Positions 1-10,196 of a stretch of 35,228 nt of DNA are shown in pieces. The notes beneath the pieces are model-generated. The model did no database searches. It saw only the letters and a list, made by a program, of their open reading frames with translations, and was not told the origin of the DNA. The stretch comes from Fuerstiella sp. (lineage in GTDB: Bacteria; Planctomycetota; Planctomycetia; Planctomycetales; Planctomycetaceae): contig JABABI010000074.1 in NCBI GenBank assembly GCA_014238335.1, positions 229 to 35,456 of the forward strand, written 5' to 3'. Within the stretch, counting starts at the first letter, position 1; the number at the start of each line of letters is the position of its first letter. The position numbers and the translations under genes were made by a program.

Positions 1-1
1 C

Positions 2-3000
2 ACAGTCGACGGCATGATGGTCACGGGCATCTTCACGACCAATGATCCTGTCACGATTAACGTGCTGGCTGGGAATCTCAATATTCTGCAGGCGGTCAAC
101 ACGCGAGGTGGAAATCTTCAGGCAGCGGCGGCGGCTGACATCACCAGCAGTGTTGTGGGTACGGTGACCACCACGGGGACTATTGCCAATCAGGACAGCG
201 GCACTGTGCAGCTGACCGGTGGCCAGAATGTCTTACTCGTTGGAACGGTCGATGCCAGTGGATTCGATAATGTGACGGGCACCGACGACAGTGACGGGGG
301 CGATGTAACGATCAACACGGTAAACGGCAACATTACCACGGCCGCGATCAGTGCCGTTGGTGGCAGCACCACGGATCCAACGATCATGGGAGAAGGGGGC
401 ACAATCACGCTGAATGCGAATGATGCCGGAGCCGGTGTACAGGATAATGTAGGAGATATCACCGTCGGAGCGGCCATCAGTACGTCCACCGAACTGGCCA
501 AGCCGGTCAGAGTGATTCTGAATGCCGAAGAGGACGTAAATATCAATGCGGCCATCACCACACGCGGTGCTTCGGTGGACGTGGATGCCACCGAGAATAT
601 CACGAGTGATGCAAATGGGGACATTACGACCACCGGTGACAGGATTAATGAGGATTCCGGAGACGTCACCATGGATGCCGGATTCAACGTCACGCTGGCC
701 GGTGACATTACCACCGACGGGTTTCTCAACACAACGGATGCTCAGGACAGTGACGGGGGCAACGTCACTGTCAATGCGGGGCAGAACATCACTGTCGAGG
801 ACATCGACACGTCAGGGGGGGCCGTCAACACGGGCGTCGGGGGTGACGCAGGGGCTATCGCGGTGGATGCTGGTACAGCAATACCAGGTACAATTACGCT
901 TAATGGAGACCTGACAGCAGCAGGCGGGACCGGCACGACACGTGGCGACGGCAGCAGCATCATCATCAATGATCCGACACGCATCGGCGTTGATAATGAT
1001 CCGGCGGGAACACCTCCGGACCTCTCAATCACGCGTGATATTGTCATCAACACGTCCGGCGATACGTCCGGCGATGTCAGGTTCACTGAGTCGGTGGACG
1101 GAGTGACGGCTTTCGATAATGACCTGACAATCATTGCCGGAACGACGACCAATCCGGCAACCACCACATTTGGCAACGTCGATTTTGACGTGAATGTCGG
1201 GGCTGCTACCGCACTCGGCGATATCAGTGTCGACACGGCGAAGGATGTCAACTTTAACGGGACCGTTCATGCCATGAGTCTGACACAGTTGTCAGGCACT
1301 GGCACAACGACACTTGCCAACGACGTCACTGCAGATCCCGGAGCAGCAATAACGGTCCACACGTTTGACGGCGCCACCGCTGTGACGGCGGGAACCAATA
1401 CGATAACGATCACAGGACACGGTCTCACAACCGGCGACAGTATCGTTTACGACAACGGGGCTGGCGGAACGGTGGGCGGCACAAATCTTTCTCCTGTGGT
1501 GACGACTATTCCTGGACTCGCACCGGACAGGACATACGTTGTCATTAGAGTTGATGCAGACACCATTCAGCTTGCGGAAAATCACGAAAATGCTGAGGTC
1601 GGCACGGCCATCGATCTCACCGGCACAGGTCTCGGACAAGACCATTCAATTGCCAAAGTTTCGGTGTCGATTAATACGGCAGATGCAATCGACGTGAACG
1701 GCAATATCACGGCTGAAGACGGCATGATCGACGGCACGGCCGCTACGGGGGAACAAATCGTGCTTTCTGCAGCCACGATCGACGTTGCTGCGATGTCGGA
1801 TATCACGACTGCAACCGCGAAACCCGCAGGATCAGCCACACTACCGGTCTACACCGCAACCGGTGACAAGATCAGGATCATTGCAGGTACGGCCCTTGTT
1901 TTTGATAACAGTGCCGAGCTGATCACGGACGGCGGAATAGCGAACACCTTTGAACCCGGCCTGCCTGCGGCCGCAATTGCCCAGGTCCTGCAGAATCAAA
2001 AATATGATCCAATGGACCTGGACGCGCTGCTCAGCACCTGGAATTTTAATGTGGGAGCAACCGGTGAAGTTAACCTGCAGGTTAACATTGACTGGCGAGA
2101 TCCTGTAAACGATATGGCCCCCGTCGACGCAGCCATTTCATATAACACAGAAACGTCCAGCCGTTATGAAACGTTTGCCGTTGGCACAGGGGGCAACTTT
2201 ATTACCGTGGGGCACGTTTATTCCAGCCTCAATGATTTCATTCCGTTTGCGCTCGATAATCAACTGAAATTCTGCGTCGACTTTTCCGTGAGCCACCATG
2301 ACTCCATTCGTGTCGTGGCTCCGAACACCTTGGACAACGTTTCCAATACTCCGACACAGAACTCAACAGACGACCCCGAAACAGGGTCATTTAATCCGTT
2401 GGCTGCTGCGAACATTGCCCCCGACAGTGGTAACTTTACGGGGGTTGGCAGCCTGGACTTAGTCGTGGACAATCAGGATCTGCACTTCGAAGACGGGCTG
2501 TTGGAAGTGGTTGTCCGGGCACCCCCTTTGTTCATCCCGGATCCAGTCGCCGATCCACCCGAACGACTGGTTCCGGCGGTTGCAGAGCCATTGGTTCCTG
2601 TCCCTGATCCTGTGCTCGTCACTCCGGCCGAACCGGTCGAATTTCCGACCACATCGTTGTCGACGCAATCGGAAGACTTCTTCCAGCTTCGTCAGAAAGG
2701 GAGTAATGAACCGGTGCCTGGCTATGATCACATCGACGACGAACTTGGCTGGAAAATCCTGCAGCCTAAACGGTTGAGGAAGTGGGTTCAGCAGGAGGGA
2801 TTGAATGGCTCGGATTATGAGTTGTGGGTGATCACGACGAAAGTGAAGGACGACGGGACCGTTAGATTTGAACGACCGGTGTTGAGATTCGATGTCTTTG
2901 ACAACCAGCCGTTTCCGATGGAAGAAAGCATTCCTGAGTTGCTTCCTGAGTTGCGACTGGAACGATTGGACGTAGACGAGAATGGCAATTTACTGGACAG

Positions 3001-3274
3001 TGCACCTGATGAGGGCCCGGATACAATCCAGGTTCCGGACGACGCGGACGATGTTCGTGTGAATTCTGACGACGATCAAGTTGAGGCTCTTGTTATTCCG
3101 GGTTCCGAAGCAACCAGTCAGATGGGCGGAGTCTCGGGGACGGCAGCCCAGTCGGCCATGGCTGGTCTGGCTGTTTCCCAACTGTTGGGCCGAAAACGCA
3201 GAACAGAAGCCGTGTCGTCGCCGCACACGTCTATGATTAGTCGAATTCTGAACAGAGGTACAGAACTGAAATAA
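2..3274 (+). CDS. Giant beta-repeat surface/adhesin-like protein, 3' part (5' end outside window)
   Basis: The reading frame is open to the first bases of the window, so the true start lies upstream and at least 1,090 residues are the C-terminal part. The sequence is rich in Thr, Asp, Gly, Asn and Val in short beta-strand-like units, as in filamentous-haemagglutinin-type or cadherin-like giant surface proteins. A unit of about 153 residues recurs: the segment near base 95 resembles the one near base 554, each followed by a DITTTG/VTTTG-like and DSDGG-like stretch. Around bases 1370-1650 lies a GHGLTTGD...YVVIRVDADTIQLAE segment, of the FCCH-like type seen in large bacterial adhesins. The last 270 residues differ: a Pro/Val-rich linker, a compact stretch, an acidic region, then a weakly hydrophobic piece ending in RKRR. 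Probably exported; the partner is unknown. Confident as a gene, only general as to function. Confidence 0.85.
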   Translation, partial: TVDGMMVTGIFTTNDPVTINVLAGNLNILQAVNTRGGNLQAAAAADITSSVVGTVTTTGTIANQDSGTVQLTGGQNVLLVGTVDASGFDNVTGTDDSDGGDVTINTVNGNITTAAISAVGGSTTDPTIMGEGGTITLNANDAGAGVQDNVGDITVGAAISTSTELAKPVRVILNAEEDVNINAAITTRGASVDVDATENITSDANGDITTTGDRINEDSGDVTMDAGFNVTLAGDITTDGFLNTTDAQDSDGGNVTVNAGQNITVEDIDTSGGAVNTGVGGDAGAIAVDAGTAIPGTITLNGDLTAAGGTGTTRGDGSSIIINDPTRIGVDNDPAGTPPDLSITRDIVINTSGDTSGDVRFTESVDGVTAFDNDLTIIAGTTTNPATTTFGNVDFDVNVGAATALGDISVDTAKDVNFNGTVHAMSLTQLSGTGTTTLANDVTADPGAAITVHTFDGATAVTAGTNTITITGHGLTTGDSIVYDNGAGGTVGGTNLSPVVTTIPGLAPDRTYVVIRVDADTIQLAENHENAEVGTAIDLTGTGLGQDHSIAKVSVSINTADAIDVNGNITAEDGMIDGTAATGEQIVLSAATIDVAAMSDITTATAKPAGSATLPVYTATGDKIRIIAGTALVFDNSAELITDGGIANTFEPGLPAAAIAQVLQNQKYDPMDLDALLSTWNFNVGATGEVNLQVNIDWRDPVNDMAPVDAAISYNTETSSRYETFAVGTGGNFITVGHVYSSLNDFIPFALDNQLKFCVDFSVSHHDSIRVVAPNTLDNVSNTPTQNSTDDPETGSFNPLAAANIAPDSGNFTGVGSLDLVVDNQDLHFEDGLLEVVVRAPPLFIPDPVADPPERLVPAVAEPLVPVPDPVLVTPAEPVEFPTTSLSTQSEDFFQLRQKGSNEPVPGYDHIDDELGWKILQPKRLRKWVQQEGLNGSDYELWVITTKVKDDGTVRFERPVLRFDVFDNQPFPMEESIPELLPELRLERLDVDENGNLLDSAPDEGPDTIQVPDDADDVRVNSDDDQVEALVIPGSEATSQMGGVSGTAAQSAMAGLAVSQLLGRKRRTEAVSSPHTSMISRILNRGTELK

Positions 3275-3420
3275 ATTTCATCTACGGACCTCTGCCGGCG
3301 GTTTCCCAACGATCCCTTCACACAGGATCAGCATTTTTCCGCCAACATGTGGTTCCATGTGCGTTTGACACCCTCACGCCGGGTTCATTCAACATCCGGA
3401 TTTTCACAGACAGCGGGATC

Positions 3421-6400
3421 ATGAGCAAAAAGAATCCTTCGGAGAACGAAACTCCTCGGCAGAATCCCGTCTACGGAACACAGCTTCCAGCATTTGGAAA
3501 GAACCAGCCAGAGTCCGCTCCCGCAGCAGGCGAGACTGAACGTGAACCGGACGCTGGTTCGAAGATGCGCCCTGCCTTCGGGACGCAGGTGGCTCCACCG
3601 ATTGCTGAGTCGGTCGGCCCGTCTCAGATTCAACGTGATCTGCCGCCCCAGGAAAGTCTGCGCCATGTTTCGAGTACGTATCAAGCAGGCGATTCGCAGC
3701 TGACGCAGGTGTTGCAGGACGCCAGAGCTCAGATTCGAACTATGCCCATGCAGGATGCCGGGAATCTTGCGGTGGCCGCCCCTGCTTTACAGATATCGAC
3801 CGAATCGGGTCGAGAATCGCAGCCCCACCTGTCAACTCGCAAAGTGGCCGGAAAGAGTACTTGGAGTCTACGTATCCCGGAACGCGGGATTGCTGGTCAC
3901 ATATCCGGCGTGATGAACGAGATGCCGGCCGATCCTTCGACAGCAACCGGTCTGCAGTCGGCCTTGGCCGTTGATGATTCCGTGCCTGAGTATGAAGTGA
4001 CCGGCGAGCTTGGTGCCGGCAATATGGGAATCGTGTATCGGGCACGACAAACGTCCTTGAATCGTGAACTGGCCATCAAGACGCTTAAGCCGGACACGCT
4101 GAACGTCGACCATGATCAGGCGATGTTTGTATCAGAGGCTGTGGTGACGGCGAATCTGGTTCATCCGAATATCGTTCCGATTCACGACATGGGACGGACC
4201 GAAGACGGCAAACTGTTTTATTCCATGAAGCAGGTCACCGGCACCCCGTGGAATACGACCGTTAGAGACCTGTCTCTGGAAGACAACCTTGAGATCCTGA
4301 TGAAGGTGAGCGACGCCGTGGCGTTCGCCCATTCGCAGGGTGTTATCAACCGCGACCTGAAGCCGGAAAACGTGATTGTCGGTAACTACGGCGAAGTGAT
4401 TGTGCTGGACTGGGGCCTGGCGATCACGAATGAACATTTTTCGGGAAGGGACAGCGTCGTCGTGGACTTTCGTGGTGGAGCAGGGACGCCTGTATACATG
4501 CCGCCGGAACTTGCCGACGAGGATGTGAGTCGTGTCGGGCGGCATAGTGATATTTATCTGCTGGGTGCCATGTTGTTTGAAGCACTTGAAGGTTTTCCGC
4601 CCCATCTATTGCGCAAAGCGTGGAATCTGAATGACCCGCAGGAACAGCTGAATGCCGTGATCCAGGCCGTGCTTGCCAATGAAATTGAGCCAAATGTCAT
4701 GAATGAAGGTGAACTGATGGAAATCGCAAGAACGGCCATGGCAACCGCCCCTCAGGACCGCTATTCGTCCGTGGAACAGTTTCAGGACGCCATTCGCGAA
4801 TACCGTATCACGGGGCGTGCGGAAGAACTGATGCACAAGGTCGAATTGAAAGGCACCACCAGCTACTCGGAATATCAAAGCGCGGTCACGTTGTACGCGG
4901 AAGCTCTGCGTAAATGGCCTAACAACCGGCGGGCTATCGACGGTGACCAGAAAGCACGGCAGGCCTATGCGGAACTGGCTCACACAAAAGGCGATATCGA
5001 TCTCGGCTTACAGGTGATTCCGGACGAAGACAATCGTCGCTTCGCAGCAACACGTTCCAAGCTGAAGAAAGCACGACGTGTCCGAACAATCGTCCGCAGA
5101 ACATGGACACTTCTGTTTGTCGCAATGGTCGCGCTGACGGGCGGAATGTTTTGGGCTATGGAAGAAATGGTCTCCAAAGAGAAGAGACTCACTAGTGCGG
5201 ACGCGGAATTGGCTGACGCTGCGAAAAAACAAACTGAGGCTGAAGAAGCAACCACGGCTGCTGAGAACAAACGGGATGAGGCCAACGAAGCAACCAGGAA
5301 AGCGGTGTTAGCGCTGGACGAAGCTGATGTGAAACTGGACGAAGCTGATGTGAAACTGGCGGATGCTGTTGTGAAACTGGCGGATGCTGATGTGAAACTG
5401 GCGCATGCTGATGTGAAACTGGCGCATGCTAAGATGGCGACCAGGAAAGCCGAGGCCGCGCAGGCCGAGGCTCAGTACAAGGCCGAATACGCAAGAAAGC
5501 TTGCCGCTAAGGCGAAGGCCGAGGCTGATGCTAAAGTGGCCAAGGCGGCACAGGACGAATATGACGCCCTGATCAAAGTACTGGGGTCTCTGGAATTCGT
5601 TCGAAACTTTGATGACATGGTGAAGTTGATCGAAACGGCACTTGAAAACCCCACCAACAACCGCGTTTTTGAGGAAAACGAAAAGTTCCTCAGACGAAAA
5701 AAAATGCTGATTGAAAGGTCGCGCGGCAATGCCGCTTTTCAGGTCGAGGACAAACTCAACAACGTTGTTGCCAGTTCCGACGGAAGCACTTTGGTCTTGC
5801 GGTCGGCAGAGAAGCTTTTGGTTTATCGTGACTTCGGCGATGACCAGAACGTAGCTTCCGATAATGTCCATCAACTGCAGTTAACTGCGAAGGGACAAAT
5901 TAACGATCTCGAGGTCTCCAGCCATGGCAAGGTTGTTTGTGCCGTGGGCAAGGGGTTGGCACAGGCATGGGTTTGGGACAAGACTCAGTATGTTGACCTC
6001 ACGCTGGACGTGTCTGCGGGCGATTCGAAGGTGACGTTCCAGCAGTGCATTTTTTCGCCCGATGAACAGCACCTGTACCTGTTGGACCACAGATCAAAAA
6101 AAATTGCCGTTGCGGTCTATCAGGTGAGTCAGAGAGCGGCAAAACTGCTGGCCCGACAGCCACTCTTTAGCAAGGATGTCAATGGTGCCGTCGATGTCGC
6201 ACTGCTGCCTGAGGAATCGGGCCTTATCGTCGCAACGGGCAGCCATAACTGTCGGTTTGTTCCCATGCGATGGGGCTCTGGCGAAGTGGAGATTACGGAA
6301 CAGGGCAATATGAGTGATGTCGAGATGCAGATGATGAAAGATCTAGTGGATCTCGGCGAGCCCAGGGGGACTCGATTCAATCCGGAGCAGATTGTTCTGT

Positions 6401-9234
6401 CGCCTGATGGTAGTCGAATGGCGTTGATTGACGGGACCCGGTTCTTTGTGTTGGGTAGAGACCCGAATGCCGCAGCGGACCAGTTCCCATTCCTTCGGCC
6501 AGGGCTGACTGAGGGTTTTCGGAGTCAGATTATTAAGTGCAAATACGACACAAACGAAGTACAGACAGCATGTTTCTCGTTCGACAGTTCACGGTTCGTG
6601 ACGAGTCAGTCACGCTATCTTCAGATATGGGAACAGAAAGGGGACACGGATACGTATGTTCCCAGCACTGTTGACGGACTCTATGCGGGCAACAGTCTGG
6701 CGGGGCATGCAGATCGCATCAGCTTTGCCGGATTCATAGGCCAATCAAATAATCGATTGGTTTCCCACGCAGAAGACAACACGATTCGAGTCTGGGACAC
6801 TACAACTTATCCTCGCTATGTTGATGAAGTGAAGGATCTGGTGCAGGTTTTGGGGCAACAGTCGTCACGGCCGAAGTCTATGTCGCAAGTTCCGGGCAAT
6901 GCAGCAGGTCGCCCAGCCGTGATCGCCGTGGCAGCAAGTGGCGAACGAGGCATCAGCAATCAGGGGAAACGTCACCCACCATTATCTTCTGACACAATCG
7001 CCGTCTCACCGTCTACGCGAGCAAGCCGCTATATTCTGACCGGAGCGCCTCAGGAGACGCTGAACACGGCACGGAAGTTTCGCCAGGCTCGAAAGATCGA
7101 CTCGTCTGAATTCAGTCAGGATTCGTCGCGGCTGATCATCGGAGCCAACGATCTGGCGGCCCACGTTTTCGACAGCAAGACGGGAGAAAAGACCGGCACG
7201 GCATCGATGGTTCCCTTCAAGGATCTGTTTTTTGAAGGAGAGAAGAACATTTTTCTGGAAGGGCATCTTCCGGAAATCGTTTCCCTTCGGTTTCTCCCAC
7301 CGAATGGTGACCTGCTGCTTACGTCTGACTATTTCGGATCCATTTCCGTCTGGGATGCGAAGGACGACGAAGACGGAATCGGTTTCGAACGATCGCGGCT
7401 GCTGCCTCAGGATTCCTCGTGCGAAATCGCTGTTTCCCGAGACGGAAAATATATTGTCTCCGGGGGCGTGAAGAACGATAACAATCCAGACATCGCCACG
7501 TCCAAGGATGAATTCTTTGCGATGATCTGGAAAACGGAAGACCTGGGCGCTTCGGTCGCGCCGACTCACTTTCGGAAGCTGGAAAACGAGCACGACGTCC
7601 GCATCACGGCTGCAGCATTTTCGCCGTCCGGTGATCGTGTTATCACAGCCGGGCGGCGTGGTCAGTTTGTGTTGTGGGATGTTCAGACAGGAGAGGTCCT
7701 GGCCGGAATATTCAACGCACACAACTCAGACGGCGTTTCCGGTGTCTTTTTCACATCCGACAATGAGTATATTTCCACTGGGTTCGACGGAACGGTTCGT
7801 CGCTGGACGATTAGCGAAGACAAATTGGACTCAAAGGTCATGGTCCGTGCAAACGGACAACGCAATCCGGATTTCGTCATCAGGCTGCGACCAAGTCCGG
7901 ACGGAAGTTCTTTCATTACGTCCGACCTGACGAAGGACTCGGAAGACGCCTATCGTCTGGAACTGAACGTGTGGTCTTCGACGACAGGCTGGATCAGAAC
8001 GCTACCATTTGGAATCGTTGCGTCGACAGACGATGTTGGCAAACCGTATCGTCATGACGTGTCGTGGTCGGAAGACGGCAGCGATGTCCTGTACGTCCAC
8101 GATGGCAGATTGCTTGTTCTGGATTCGACGACATGGAAAGTTAAGAGCGGACACAGTATCCAGGGCACGCAGGCAGCTGTTCGCGGTGCCTTCGCTCCCG
8201 GCACTGATGGAGGTTCCCGAATTGCCACATTTGATGGACGATTCGCGAAGATGTGGGATCTGGAGAGCGGAGATAACCTTGCCGAATTTCGGTCTCATGG
8301 GCCGGAGGTTCGTGCCAGCTTTTCTGTTGATCGCCGGTTCGTTGTAACAGGTAGTGATTCCATACGCGTGTTTAACGCAGACGAGAACAGTCCGGAGCAC
8401 GGTCAAACTGTTTTTCGATTGCCCCGGAAGGTTGTCGGACGCAGGCTCATCGATGATGTGTGCTTCAGTCACGCCGAGGGTGATTACCGATTTACAAGTA
8501 TTGACAGTGCGGGTGCCGTGAAAGTCTGGGACTGGAAAGCCGGTGGACCTCCTCCTGAAAAACCGATTGCCGAGACTGGCGAACCGTCTGTGCCCGTGGC
8601 TGATTGGCTTGAAGAGGAACAGATCGGAGTGGCCAATGTGATACGCTGGAGCGATGACGGGCAATTGGTGGTGGCCGTTCAGCGCGGGCAATTGCAGATG
8701 TGGAAGATTCAGGGGGAACAGTTGGTTAAGGTCGAAATAGAGCTTCCGGCCGGCGCTGAATACACATTTAATTGCATCGATTTTTCGGCTGACAACTCAA
8801 TGCTGACGGCTGGTGGACTGGCGTACACAGAGGACGGCGATCTGGAGAGCCGCAGTTTTATCTGGAAGATTTCAGCTGGCGCCGCGAAGCACATTGCAAC
8901 TATCAGTGCTGCAGATCAACACAGGATTGCTCAGCGCAACGATCAGCAGGGAAACGCGGAACCTGGCGGAATCACAGCCATTGCATTTGATGATCAGCAG
9001 AACAACGTTATCACAGGTGGTGCAGATTCCAAGGTGCTGCTGTGGCAAATGAGCGACCCCGACTCGGGTGAGGTCGAATCACTTGGCTACCTTGCGGAAT
9101 TGGAAGGACTTAGCGGTGACGGCTTTGCGGATCCTCACGACGTCGCCGTGACCTCTTTGAATGTGGCTTCTGACGGCAGTCTGGTTTCGACCGACGAGGA
9201 CGGTTTCATCGTAATCTGGCCTGCCGGTCGGTGA
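3421..9234 (+). CDS. Giant transmembrane Ser/Thr protein kinase with coiled coil and WD40 repeats
   Basis: Start taken at the ATG of MSKKNPSEN; an in-frame upstream ATG at 3349 would add 24 residues. The product is 1,937 residues. The first 190 are low complexity with two GTQ motifs (T20, T55). A kinase domain spans about 191-461: glycine loop GELGAGNMGIVY, ATP-binding K220, catalytic loop NRDLKPEN (310-317), metal motif DWG (330-332) and a PPE in place of APE. HRD is thus NRD and DFG is DWG, but the catalytic D312, K314 and N317 remain. One membrane helix lies near 562-581, followed by an Ala/Lys/Glu coiled coil with six tandem heptads. From about residue 760 to the end there are degenerate WD40-type repeats (IRVWD, FVLWD, VLLWQM). 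This architecture is common in planctomycetes. The kinase would be cytosolic and the propellers on the other side of the membrane. It may signal to the nearby FHA protein, but that link is inference. Confidence 0.9.
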   Translation: MSKKNPSENETPRQNPVYGTQLPAFGKNQPESAPAAGETEREPDAGSKMRPAFGTQVAPPIAESVGPSQIQRDLPPQESLRHVSSTYQAGDSQLTQVLQDARAQIRTMPMQDAGNLAVAAPALQISTESGRESQPHLSTRKVAGKSTWSLRIPERGIAGHISGVMNEMPADPSTATGLQSALAVDDSVPEYEVTGELGAGNMGIVYRARQTSLNRELAIKTLKPDTLNVDHDQAMFVSEAVVTANLVHPNIVPIHDMGRTEDGKLFYSMKQVTGTPWNTTVRDLSLEDNLEILMKVSDAVAFAHSQGVINRDLKPENVIVGNYGEVIVLDWGLAITNEHFSGRDSVVVDFRGGAGTPVYMPPELADEDVSRVGRHSDIYLLGAMLFEALEGFPPHLLRKAWNLNDPQEQLNAVIQAVLANEIEPNVMNEGELMEIARTAMATAPQDRYSSVEQFQDAIREYRITGRAEELMHKVELKGTTSYSEYQSAVTLYAEALRKWPNNRRAIDGDQKARQAYAELAHTKGDIDLGLQVIPDEDNRRFAATRSKLKKARRVRTIVRRTWTLLFVAMVALTGGMFWAMEEMVSKEKRLTSADAELADAAKKQTEAEEATTAAENKRDEANEATRKAVLALDEADVKLDEADVKLADAVVKLADADVKLAHADVKLAHAKMATRKAEAAQAEAQYKAEYARKLAAKAKAEADAKVAKAAQDEYDALIKVLGSLEFVRNFDDMVKLIETALENPTNNRVFEENEKFLRRKKMLIERSRGNAAFQVEDKLNNVVASSDGSTLVLRSAEKLLVYRDFGDDQNVASDNVHQLQLTAKGQINDLEVSSHGKVVCAVGKGLAQAWVWDKTQYVDLTLDVSAGDSKVTFQQCIFSPDEQHLYLLDHRSKKIAVAVYQVSQRAAKLLARQPLFSKDVNGAVDVALLPEESGLIVATGSHNCRFVPMRWGSGEVEITEQGNMSDVEMQMMKDLVDLGEPRGTRFNPEQIVLSPDGSRMALIDGTRFFVLGRDPNAAADQFPFLRPGLTEGFRSQIIKCKYDTNEVQTACFSFDSSRFVTSQSRYLQIWEQKGDTDTYVPSTVDGLYAGNSLAGHADRISFAGFIGQSNNRLVSHAEDNTIRVWDTTTYPRYVDEVKDLVQVLGQQSSRPKSMSQVPGNAAGRPAVIAVAASGERGISNQGKRHPPLSSDTIAVSPSTRASRYILTGAPQETLNTARKFRQARKIDSSEFSQDSSRLIIGANDLAAHVFDSKTGEKTGTASMVPFKDLFFEGEKNIFLEGHLPEIVSLRFLPPNGDLLLTSDYFGSISVWDAKDDEDGIGFERSRLLPQDSSCEIAVSRDGKYIVSGGVKNDNNPDIATSKDEFFAMIWKTEDLGASVAPTHFRKLENEHDVRITAAAFSPSGDRVITAGRRGQFVLWDVQTGEVLAGIFNAHNSDGVSGVFFTSDNEYISTGFDGTVRRWTISEDKLDSKVMVRANGQRNPDFVIRLRPSPDGSSFITSDLTKDSEDAYRLELNVWSSTTGWIRTLPFGIVASTDDVGKPYRHDVSWSEDGSDVLYVHDGRLLVLDSTTWKVKSGHSIQGTQAAVRGAFAPGTDGGSRIATFDGRFAKMWDLESGDNLAEFRSHGPEVRASFSVDRRFVVTGSDSIRVFNADENSPEHGQTVFRLPRKVVGRRLIDDVCFSHAEGDYRFTSIDSAGAVKVWDWKAGGPPPEKPIAETGEPSVPVADWLEEEQIGVANVIRWSDDGQLVVAVQRGQLQMWKIQGEQLVKVEIELPAGAEYTFNCIDFSADNSMLTAGGLAYTEDGDLESRSFIWKISAGAAKHIATISAADQHRIAQRNDQQGNAEPGGITAIAFDDQQNNVITGGADSKVLLWQMSDPDSGEVESLGYLAELEGLSGDGFADPHDVAVTSLNVASDGSLVSTDEDGFIVIWPAGR
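5314..5439 (+). repeat. Six tandem 21-bp repeats encoding coiled-coil heptads
   Basis: Six 21-bp units lie in frame inside the kinase gene. The first two are identical (LDEADVKL heptads) and the later ones differ by a few bases (LADADVK, LAHADVK). Each unit is one heptad, so copy-number change lengthens the periplasm-proximal coiled coil without breaking the frame. Confidence 0.9.
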
Positions 9235-9432
9235 TTAATCGGAAAACTTCCCGATAGTGACAGATGCCCGAATTCCGGGCTGATCCGACCTCTGCGGCAA
9301 TTCCTGGAGAGTGTCCAGACACTGCGTCGAAGAACCGGAGAGCGGCAGGTTCTGCCGAAACTGGCTTCAATGGAAGAAGAAGCATCCCATCAGGGACGGA
9401 GTCGGCGACTTTTCTTTGCAGGAATAAGAACG

Positions 9433-10071
9433 ATGGTATTTAGATATCTAACGGCGATTGTTGCCACCAGCGTGGTAACCGTGACATCAGCCGTTTTCGC
9501 TGCAGATTGTGCTCCGTCCTGTTGTGCTCCGTCCTGTTGTGGTGCCAAGGCATGTGCACCGTGTGCTGCCGGACCGTCCTCGTGTCAAAGCTGCAATACC
9601 GGGTGCCAGGTTTGTGGCAGTCAGGGTGTTTGTTGCGATGGTCTGGTCGGCGAGGGCATTGATGTTGACAGTCTGACTCCCGAAGCTCAGTCGAAGCAAC
9701 TCTACAAAGCGCTGCAGGCTCGCCTGGTCTTCGAACTGCCGGAAGATGCCGACGTCTACCTTGCTGATCAGAAGATGATGACTCCAGGCGCGAAGCGGAC
9801 ATTTGTCGTGCCGGTGAACGACGCGACAAAAGTCTATCAGTACAGATTCAAAGTGGATGTTGTTCGTGGTGGCCAGAAATACTTCAAGAACGTCACTCTC
9901 GACACTCTTCGCGCTGGAGCAATTCTGAAGATTGCAGTCGAAGCTCCTCCTGCTGTCGAAGGTGAACCGGCAACAATTGACGTCGCAGTGGAATCAGTGG
10001 TTCCGGGCGGGGCTCCATCACAGGACAAATCCGCTAAAGATGCAGGTGCCCCCGTCGCAGACGGCGCATAA
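9433..10071 (+). CDS. Exported Cys-rich protein with TIGR03000 domain
   Basis: The start is placed at the ATG of MVFRYLTAIVA, which has AGGA about 9 bases upstream and gives a clean signal peptide (cleavage near residue 23, VFA/AD). An in-frame ATG at 9370 would add 21 charged residues ahead of the signal and is less likely. The mature part opens with a Cys-rich stretch (about residues 26-70, many CC, CxxC and CAPSC units), followed by about 75 residues (99-171) that match the planctomycete TIGR03000 pattern: LPEDADVYLADQKM...GAKRTFVVP...YRFKVDVVRGGQKY. The tail is Ala/Pro/Asp-rich. The function of TIGR03000 proteins is unknown; the cysteines may bind metal or form disulfides in the envelope. 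It lies 198 bases after the kinase gene on the same strand. Confidence 0.85.
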   Translation: MVFRYLTAIVATSVVTVTSAVFAADCAPSCCAPSCCGAKACAPCAAGPSSCQSCNTGCQVCGSQGVCCDGLVGEGIDVDSLTPEAQSKQLYKALQARLVFELPEDADVYLADQKMMTPGAKRTFVVPVNDATKVYQYRFKVDVVRGGQKYFKNVTLDTLRAGAILKIAVEAPPAVEGEPATIDVAVESVVPGGAPSQDKSAKDAGAPVADGA

Positions 10072-10196
10072 GCAGCATTTAGGACGGGATCAGGCGGCGC
10101 CGGCGAATCGAAGCGCACCGTGACGTAAGGCGGCTGGAACGCATTTGCCGAATCCGTTCCGGAAGCAGTCTGAGTCGGTGAACAATTTCTGGCCCT

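Noticed and set aside
190..1251. Long minus-strand open frames opposite the giant surface protein
   Set aside because: They mirror the repetitive Thr/Asp/Val codons of the plus-strand gene and look like Ser/Thr/Pro-rich antisense artefacts.
5308..5874. Minus-strand frame with repeated HISMRQF units opposite the kinase coiled coil
   Set aside because: The repeats are simply the antisense of the 21-bp heptad repeats.
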